DNA of 12,500 bases from Acropora yongei (Eukaryota; Cnidaria; Anthozoa; Scleractinia; Acroporidae), in contig BLFN01000549.1 of NCBI GenBank assembly GCA_014634225.1, forward strand, positions 1,707,392-1,719,891, given 5' to 3'. This document shows positions 1-8,700 of the stretch, in pieces. A program made the translations under genes and the position numbers. Each line of letters opens with the position of its first letter. Within the stretch, counting starts at the first letter, position 1. Under the pieces are notes generated by a model. That model was not told where the DNA came from, did not search any database, and worked only from the letters and a program-made list of their open reading frames with translations.

Positions 1-1491
1 TTAAAATGATGATTTGATTGATTGATGTTTTCTAAATGTATTGTTAGTTACTAAGTAACTGATTCGACTGAGTGAGTTTTCTTTGTGGCTTATATCCGTT
101 GAAACTCAAGCTATTCTATGTATGTTTTTCCGAAATTGAAATTATCTTATTTTAAGCATTGCTATTGAAATTTTGTTTTCAATTAAAACTTTCTGTTTTT
201 CGGAAATTGTAATGGTTATGATTAATTGGTAACAGGACATCGTGTCGTCCAATTTGGTCTGTAATCATACTCGTGATTAACAAATCGGACTCCCGCTTCG
301 CGGTCGTCCGATTTTGTTAATCACTCGTGTGATTACAGGCCGAATTGGACTCTACTCAGTCCTATTATTAATAGCTACATCTGGACAAAATTTGAGCAAA
401 ATTGGTTTTTGAGCTGTGGCCGGGAAATTTCAAAAATCTTTGATTTCTACTGACATAAAAAGTACCACAGTGGGGGCTTGAAGGTTAGCATACTTCTGTA
501 ATTTCAGAACTTTATAAAGAGTAGTTCTTTATTACAGGTCATGAAAAAATTCCCCTATTCATGGAAAATTCAGGGCTTCAATAACCCCATGAAATTTCAT
601 TTTGCAGTGCGTATGGGCCATGTTCACGAGTTTCACAAGAAATTCATGGAATTTTCATAAAACTACAGTTCATAGTGCCTGTAGCAACCAGAATTTGCAT
701 TTCTATTTGTTGTCAAGCAGCTGCATTGTTTTTGATGTTGTAATATTAAAATTTTTGTACTTAGATATTTTTATTTATCTATTAATCTATTTTCAGTTTA
801 ATTGCATGCATCTACAAATCTTAAGATCTAAATGCTTGTCCACCTGGTGAATAAATTAACTGTGCATTCACTTAGTGGCATTAAATGTGTAGCTATTTAT
901 CTGGTACACAAGTCCCAATTTTACCCCTAACAGATATTGTATGCATGTGGCGAGCTGTTGACAAAAATTTTTTACATGAGGTTCAAATTCTTCTCACAGC
1001 AAGATTATCATTGATCTTAAATAAGTGGCTTTCAAGTGGTTGTTAAGACTTTTGCATTTGAATTGTCTATTGGGAGTTAAAAGAGCTATTTCAATAACAT
1101 AATTCTGCAAGTTACCAACAGTCAAGCAGCATAATTTTGAAAAAGACATGAACATTTTTATTACCTCTAGCCAGTAGGATTTAGTCTGCAGAGACAACAT
1201 TCGTCTTCAGAGCAGGTATTTCAGGGCAGCTGGTATTTCTGTTAGGCTTTTTTAAGGGTCAGTGTAAATGACAGGTAGGGACTAATCCACCCATACAGGG
1301 TGTAATGCCAAGGGTCTGTGGGATTCAGGTAACCTAGCTCTCAGTAATGGTCACAATTGGTCAATGTTATAGTGCTTCAGAGTTGGGTAGCCATGATGCA
1401 TTGTTTCTGAAAGCATGCCAAACTCAAACTGTTAATAATTAGTTGGACTATTTCCTACAAAGACATTTAAGACAATTGTTGTTTCTTTCAG
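1..1491. other. Upstream flank, probably including a 5'-UTR intron
   Basis: Apart from the fold-back at 234-363 and a cluster of attcatgg/atgaaatt motifs around 541-660, I see nothing specific. The open frames at 602-850 (+) and 994-1200 (-) are short, low-complexity and unrecognised. The promoter cannot be placed, because the first non-coding exon is not identifiable. Confidence 0.6.
234..363. repeat. Long fold-back inverted repeat (MITE-like)
   Basis: Arms 247-290 and 306-350 are inverted copies of 44 and 45 nt, with about five mismatches and one indel. They flank a 15-nt loop that has its own small ccgc/gcgg stem. Outside them, aggac (234-238) pairs with gtcct (359-363) across symmetric 8-nt bulges. 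It resembles a fold-back sequence I recall from coral genomes. No transposase is present and no clear target duplication was identified. Confidence 0.85.
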
Positions 1492-1517
1492 TGAAGTTTA
1501 CACATGAAACCCTTAAC
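1492..1517 (+). other. 5'-UTR part of the first coding exon, with probable upstream intron acceptor
   Basis: A good acceptor (gtttctttcag, ending at 1491) lies 26 nt before the chosen ATG. It implies a non-coding upstream exon that I cannot place. The open frame continues upstream to an ATG at 1443, but those 25 residues run through the pyrimidine tract and resemble nothing in the family. I therefore start at the ATG at 1518, which has A at -3 and lies 27 nt before the GVDVGG loop. An in-frame ATG at 1527 is an alternative. Confidence 0.55.
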
Positions 1518-1977
1518 ATGTCCACTATGCAGTGGCTTTATATTGGAGTTGATGTTGGTGGGACAAACACTGATGCTGTAGTCCTGGGAAAGAAGGAGGT
1601 GCTTTGCTCAGCTAAAGTTCGAACCACTGAGGATGTGACCTCTGGTATCTCTGAAGCCATCCAATCAGCATTGAGCCAGCTTCCAGAGGATTATCAACCC
1701 AATCCAACTCAACATGTAGCAAGGGTAAACATTGGCACCACTCATTTTGTGAACGCTGTTGTCCAGAGGAAGTTCCTCACCAAAGTGGCTGTGCTAAGGT
1801 TGTGCGGGCCAGCAACTAGAGCCATTCCACCTTTGTGTGATTTCCCTGCTGATCTGAGGAATGTTGTTGGTGGAATGCACTTTTTCCTCAATGGAGGATT
1901 TCAATATGACTGTTCATGTATAACTGATGTTGATGAGGAAGAAGTGAAGAGGATTGCTAACAAAGTACACTTAGCAG
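1518..1977 (+). CDS. Coding exon 1: Hydant_A_N domain, first phosphate loop
   Basis: Encodes residues 1-154 (last codon split after its first base). The N-terminus leads straight into the first nucleotide-binding loop GVDVGGTNTDAVVL (10-23). Next come VNIGTTHFVNAVVQR (70-84), a conserved part of this N-terminal domain, and VAVLRLCGPATRAIPP (90-105). The donor is GCAG|GTCTGT. Joining to exon 2 restores the family segment LAGIRNAVIVGVFSPAS, which fixes the splice precisely. Confidence 0.92.
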
Positions 1978-4900
1978 GTCTGTGGTCTAGAATTAATACA
2001 ATTTTATTACCTGGCCTTCAGTAATGATTACTACATCTCATTTCTTGATTTCTCTTTCTCTGAGCATCATTACTGAATTTCACTGTAAGCTAGAAGAATC
2101 ACAGATGCATGTCTGCAAAATTATGGAGTGCATGAGCTAATGGACATGGGACTTAATAGAAATCCTCTTTTTATCATCATTATGTTTATTTCAATATTTA
2201 AGTGGTTTTACCTGGTTTATCTTATTCTGTTCTTCAGGAATAAGAAATGCTGTCATTGTTGGAGTTTTCTCTCCTGCTTCTAAAGAACAAGAAGTTAAAG
2301 TAGCTGAGATTATCAGATCTGCCCATCCTGATATGAGTCTGACACTTTCTCATGAAGTGGGCTTGATAGGCTTTCTAGAGCGGGAGAATGCAGCTGTTCT
2401 TAATGAGAGTCTAAAGCCACTTTGCAAAAAGACTGTGGCAGCATTTTGTCAGGCTTTGAGAACCCTTGGCTTGAAATGTCCCTTTTATCTCACACAGAAT
2501 GATGGCACCATAATAAGGTACATTGATTTATTGTAATGTACATTAATTTATGGCACCATTAACTTTTACTCAGAGTCATATTGTTATTTTTATAGTCACT
2601 GGTGCATGGTATTGACATATGATGTTTTTTTTAAAGTACGTGTAGATGATTTCAGTATATATGCCGATATTCTTACAAGTATTTGGGATCCTATACAAAG
2701 TCATGTGACTATCAATTATTGGTATTTTAATTCTGTCTTGGCTTTATGTATTACTGCAGGTTTCTTTGTGTTTAATGAGTATAACCGGAAACTGAAATGT
2801 GAAAATGTGAAGACCAGCTGTAATTTACACTTATATGTGTTGGACTATGATAGAAGAGGTTGTTCAGATTTTGAGGAAATTTGTTAATTGATATTTAGCC
2901 ATCCAGGAGGCATTCAGGAGGAATATTGTATTTTTTTCAAATAATAGAATGTGGGGTAATCTGCATTCTTTTAATAATTATATTGAAAATAATGGGCATA
3001 ATCTTCTACCATTAATTTTATCAGCTGTCAGTAAAGTAATAATTATAATTTTACAATCACTATGTGTAATAAATCTCCTCAAAGATTTATTTTTGTCTTT
3101 TGTCCCTTCATTACCATTTTCAACTTTCATAAGTTGGTTGCCTGCTTGAAATGCCAATGACTACAATGACCAACAACACTGTCCTTACCTCATGTGCACT
3201 GATTTGTCACCTCCTTGCATGCTTCATATTCATGGGGGATAACATGTATTAATTACTCAAAACTGCAATTTGCTAGAGGTGCATGACCAGGTGAATTTTT
3301 TTGTCGCTACAAATTATTGTAATTAATGCTGGACAGTCATCAATGAAAATAATCAAAGCTGATTTAATAACTGCCCCATATACTTGCAAATAATTCATAT
3401 GTTACAGTCAAGGTCTGTGACATTGGCTGTATAAAATCCACAATATTAAAATTTGAAATATTAAAAAATCCACAAAATATTAAAATCCATAATATTATAA
3501 TTTGAGCTTTTACATAATTATTACTTTACAACTTTCTAACTTTGCAAGCTTCTAGCTTGACTCTGACATGTGACAAATAAACTTTAGATATTTGGAGCAG
3601 TTAAAACAAAGCCCTGAGACTTCACAGGAGTCTTCAGAATAATATTATATAGCATTTGAATGTGTTGATATTAATGTGCTTTAAATGGCAGACTATTCAG
3701 AGACTCCCCCCAAAAAAACTGGAATTGAAACTTTTGTCACCACTCCCCTAAGTTGTTTGTGTTGTTACAATGGCTGTATTTAATTACCAAATTGCATTAT
3801 TTCCCATTAAACTGAAAAAAGATACTTTTTGTCAGATTGAATGTAAATAAACATTGCATTTGCTAAGAGATGCATGAACTTTATATATCTATCTTTTATT
3901 TGATTAACTCATGTCTCTGCATTTACTTCTACAGTGCTGAGCAAGCTTTACACCTTCCTGTGTTAACATTTGCATCAGGCCCAACAAACAGCATGCGAGG
4001 AGCAGCATTCCTGTCAGGTGTGCAAGATGCAATAGTGATTGACATTGGAGGAACCACTACTGATGTTGGAGTGCTTAAAGGGGGATTCCCAAGACAAGCT
4101 TCTGCAAGAGTTAAGGTCGAGTAAAATTTCAAAGATTATGAACATTAAATGTCATATTTACCTTATGTTGTGATTAAATTCAGGAATTACTTGAAAGTAG
4201 TAATGATTTATCATTAATTATAACAAATACTACTCGGGAGTTTATATTTTCAATTATGCTTGAATTTGCCGAGAGTAACCTAACATGGGAAAGTTATCTG
4301 GTAGAGATTGCTATCCTCATGACAGGTCTCTCAATAGTGTAGATTGATTTTTTGATTAATTTTTTTTTTTTTAGATAATCTTAAGTTAAAGTTAATGATC
4401 AACCATTAAGTACTGAGATTGTGACTCGTTACGGAGAGTAGCTCATTTAAAATAAGGGCCACTTTCTGGAGATTTTAAATTCTAGGAAGCTCAGTCGTGC
4501 AGTTTTAAATTGGAGCATAATTCTACTGTAACACTTTGGAACTTTCTAGATCATTCTAATTGGTGGTGCAATTAAATGTTTTAATAATTTACAGAAAAAT
4601 TTGTTTTAAATTTGTAACCTGTCTGTCCTTTTTTGGCTAAAAAGTACCGCCTTACTTCGGCCGTACAACTCATAAACAGACATAAATAGGGACAAAATAG
4701 TTTATTTCTACACAAAAATACAACTAATGCACAATATCTTATCTGAAAATAAGGCATATGTATGGAGAGATTCCACTTAGCAGCATGTACTCTTCAAACC
4801 AGAGAAATTTCCTTGACCGATCGATTTTGTACGTGACTTTAGGTTACGATATGGCTTAGTCTGCCCCTTGGGGAATTTCAAAGCAGGCTACATCGCAACC

Positions 4901-5732
4901 TGTAAATAGAAAGACCTAAAGGTTACATTTTGGAAAACTGATTTACCGCCGCTCTGTGATACCTCGGACTGGTCCGAACTCGATCCATTCAATTGATTTA
5001 TTCCGTTAACTGAAAAGTTGATCATTGCTCTCAAGCCATTTCATTCCTTACCTTTCATTTGATTTTTAGTATGGTTGCTAAACTTTGAGCTTCTTCTCTA
5101 CATCAGCGCCATCCGGCGTAATAACGCAAACCTTCTTTTACCTTCAAATTTAAGTCGCAAATTTGATCTATCTTTTCAAACATTTATCCAATAAAGTAAA
5201 GGCACGTTAACACTCTCAAGAATTTTAATCCCCGAAAGCGACTTTTCATGTACACATCGACGAAGAAGCGAACATTTGTAGCAATTTACTCTCATGCAAT
5301 GACGGCTTTGTATTTACGACAGCACCGCTTCGCGCGCCAACATTTCAATTTTACAAACCGCCGTTGGACTCCCAGTGGATTATAAACCTAACCAATGAAA
5401 ATCAAATTGGAAACAATAGGTTATTTGAAATGATACCTGAAATGGTTGATAGTTAATACTAGACCTACTATTCGTTCAGACTTGCAGCCCCACTAAGCGA
5501 TAGCGATGGCTGTTTTCTATGTCTGAATAAAGATGTTGACTAGTTAGATTATCAGCTATTTACGGATATTTTGGACTAGGCTTTATTAAATTCTAAATCT
5601 GTGTGCATCGTTTACTTGTAATTGAATCTAGATTGGAGGGGTCAACACCAACTTCCAAATGCCCGATGTGCTAAGTGTGGGACTTGGAGGAGGATCAGTC
5701 ATAGAACAGACGCAGGTTTGTCGTCAACATTG

Positions 5733-5764
<32 letters not shown>

Positions 5765-8700
5765 CTCTGTAAGTACAATGGAGGCTCTATTGTTGAAAAT
5801 GTATTGAAACAAAATACTGTCATTGCAGGAAGCAGTTTTAAATTATTACACATGATAATTTAATGTTCATTATATGCATAGATATGCGTTAATAAATATG
5901 TGTAGCCTTGCCAAAGTTTTACTCAAGATCGCAGCAAACTCAAGATATTTTCCCACAAATGATTATAGGAATGTAACAAATTAATTTGTTATTCCCTCAG
6001 GAGGCAATCACCGTTGGCCCATCTAGCGTTGCATACAAGTTGATGACTGAAGCTTTGGTGTTTGGAGGGAAGATAATAACATCTACTGACATAGCTGTTG
6101 CTTTTGGCCTCTGTGAGATTGGAGATAAGGAAAGAACTAAGGACATTCCGGAGGTTATTAAGGATGGAGCAATGGCGGAGATCAAGAAAAAGATTGAAGC
6201 TGCAATTGACTTGGTCAAGGTTAATACTTTTTATAACTTCATTACCAGCAAACAACTCTAGAGCCTGGCTTAGAAGCTTATTACCATTTTTGCACTAAAT
6301 TCCTATTTCTGCTCAATATGACCTCTCCTCTGCATTGTTCTAAGAGAAAATGAATGCATTTCTCTCAGCCAATCAAAATGAATAATTTTGGCTGCCAATG
6401 GTGTAGTTGGCGGCTGTGGAGAAATCCAAACACGAGAGCCTGCTCGTAGGCTCAACAGACGGCGGTGAGAGGTTTTACAGGTGACGGTAGACCGCTGGAA
6501 CTTCTGATATTATTAAGTAGGTTAGTAACATAAGTTGAATTTTATGGTTAAAAGCAAAGGAAATGCTGTCAAACTCAATTCTATTTTTTCAAACACAACC
6601 AGGTTAAATTGATTTATCTATACTGAAGTTTGAGATTATTATTGGTAGTCAAAAACGTAATGAGGTAAGGCTAGATAGCAATGGCAATTTTCACTTCCGC
6701 CAATGCTTAATTGGATGAAATTTTGCAGCGTGCACGACCGTAAGTTACTGGGTTAGTAATGAGAGTATTAATGCCGATCATGTATTCGTAAACAGTTCAG
6801 CGGTGAGGACCAGCCTGTTATCCTTGTTGGTGGAGGCAGTGTTCTTGTGGATTTGTCAAAGACATTGAAAGGAGCATCAAAAGTATTTTGTCCACCAAAC
6901 TATCAGGTAAAAGATAGTTTTCGTTGATAAGAACAGGCATATCATTCGCTGTCTGTTCTGTATCCTTTCACAGGACTTGGGTCACGTCTTCTAAAGAGAA
7001 CCATATTGGGTAATCATCTGGAAGGGGTCTTCTCTATCAAGCGATCATGAACGGAGGAGAAATGTGAGAATGAGTCACTAATTTAAAGAAAAAAAGACTC
7101 AGAAACGTCATTCATGATGAAAAAGGCATATGTTGAATCCACAATGAAAAAAGTCAACTGGTTTACGTATCATAACCCTTTTATCCCTACCCTGTTTGCT
7201 ATCTTGTGTGTTAAGAGTGATCATTTGTGTACTATTAATGCTATAGGTTGCAAATGCCGTTGGCGCTGCCTTAAGTAAAGTCAGTGGTACATTTGATCAT
7301 GTAGTCCCTTTGAAAAACACAACCCGTGAAAAAGCGTGGGAGGAGGCCGAGCGAGGGGCGCGTAAAAGAGCAGTGGAGGCTGGAGCTGACGAACAAACCT
7401 TGGAAGTTATCGACAAAGATGAGGTTCCGCTGGCTTATCTACCTGGAAATGTAGTACGATTTTACTTGAAAATGGTTGGAGATTTGGCTGAGTGCAAAGC
7501 AAACAGCATTGAGGAATTATGGGAGATGGGTAATCATCACACTACATGTCTGCTACAAAAATATAGAAACCTTATTGTAAAGTTAAACTCATCGTCGATA
7601 GAGTATATATTATAACAAAACTTAGATACAACGAGCGCTCTGATTGGTAAAAAAATCTGTTGCATTTGTGCCTGCATATACCCATAGAAAACTAAAACTT
7701 CTCGTCCTGTCAAATGGCACCACATGGAGCGAATTTCCCGATTTTTATTCTTATAAAGGCCTTCGGTTTGGAGGAAACGAAGAAGATACTTTGAACGCCG
7801 CAAACGATTTTTATTTTTTTAACGTTATCAACTTTTCTCTTAAAAATGCAGCTATACTAACGGCTTCCTCCATTTCCAGCATTTATTTTTCGCTGCGTGG
7901 TTAGTTAAAGAACTACAGAAATTCTCGACTGGAATTCCACAAACTGCTGGCCAAGAAGGAAAAGTTTCCATGTTTTTGCTTCGAGAAAATTGCACCGACA
8001 AACAAAATATATTCTCGTTAAGATATTTACTAAAAATCCTATTGACTCGGAAGCTGAGGTAAAAAAAAAAAAAAAGTTATTTGAAGGATAATGTGTACCA
8101 CGAGTAAACAAAATAGCTGAACGCTGTCTTAAGAAGGGCACACGACTCGTTGTTGTTGTTCTTTGATTTTTCCGCTTTTGTCGGGAGATAAAAATGAAAA
8201 TAATTCGGAGTAAGTAAACAAAATTAGCCTCACAAAAAGGCGTCTGCGATGAGGTCTGCTCTTGGGATCACCAATCAGTATCTTTAATGGTAGCCACAGA
8301 CAAGTTAAAATATTTATTATTCTTATACTATTTTTTTCTTATTTTTTTAGGATTAAAGATATCTAGCATCTTATCGAGTGAAAAACTTTCACCTTTCAAA
8401 GAAGTCTCTGAAGAGGCACAGCAGACGAGCGCACAAGACGAGGACGCCATTGTGTTCAGTGATCCGTATGTAGACCCGGCAACAGGTGACTGGATTCTGA
8501 ACAAATTTGATATCGAGTGTATCGCCATCGGAGCAGGTATCATGGGCTGTGGTGGAGGAGGCAGTCCTTATCTTGGGAGACTGAGAGCGCTGGAGCTCAT
8601 TAAGAATAAGAAGGAGATTCGTGTAGTGCATCCGAGCAGGTGAGTTGAGGATGATGATTACAGGAATAAGGCTAGCGTTGATGGTCAAGAAAATGTGAAT

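Noticed and set aside
513..518. TATAAA as a promoter TATA box
   Set aside because: Such hexamers are expected by chance in AT-rich sequence, and no transcription start or first exon can be placed relative to it.
602..850. 82-codon + strand open frame upstream of the gene
   Set aside because: Composition is aromatic and low-complexity, typical of AT-rich non-coding DNA, and no domain is recognisable.
1443..1517. Use of the upstream ATG at 1443 as protein start
   Set aside because: The added 25 residues read through a pyrimidine tract and a good 3' splice site and have no family resemblance. The ATG at 1518 sits in a better context next to the conserved domain start.
2606..3149. Two open frames inside intron 2 as possible small genes
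   Set aside because: They lie between exons joined perfectly by phase and protein motif, and they show no recognisable motif or splice support.
6729..6739. 11-nt microexon between ttttgcag and gtaagt
   Set aside because: Including it would break the frame between exons 5 and 6, which already join in phase 0.
8650..8657. C-box-like atgatga of a C/D snoRNA in intron 8
   Set aside because: No D box (ctga) follows within the intron and no terminal stem is seen.
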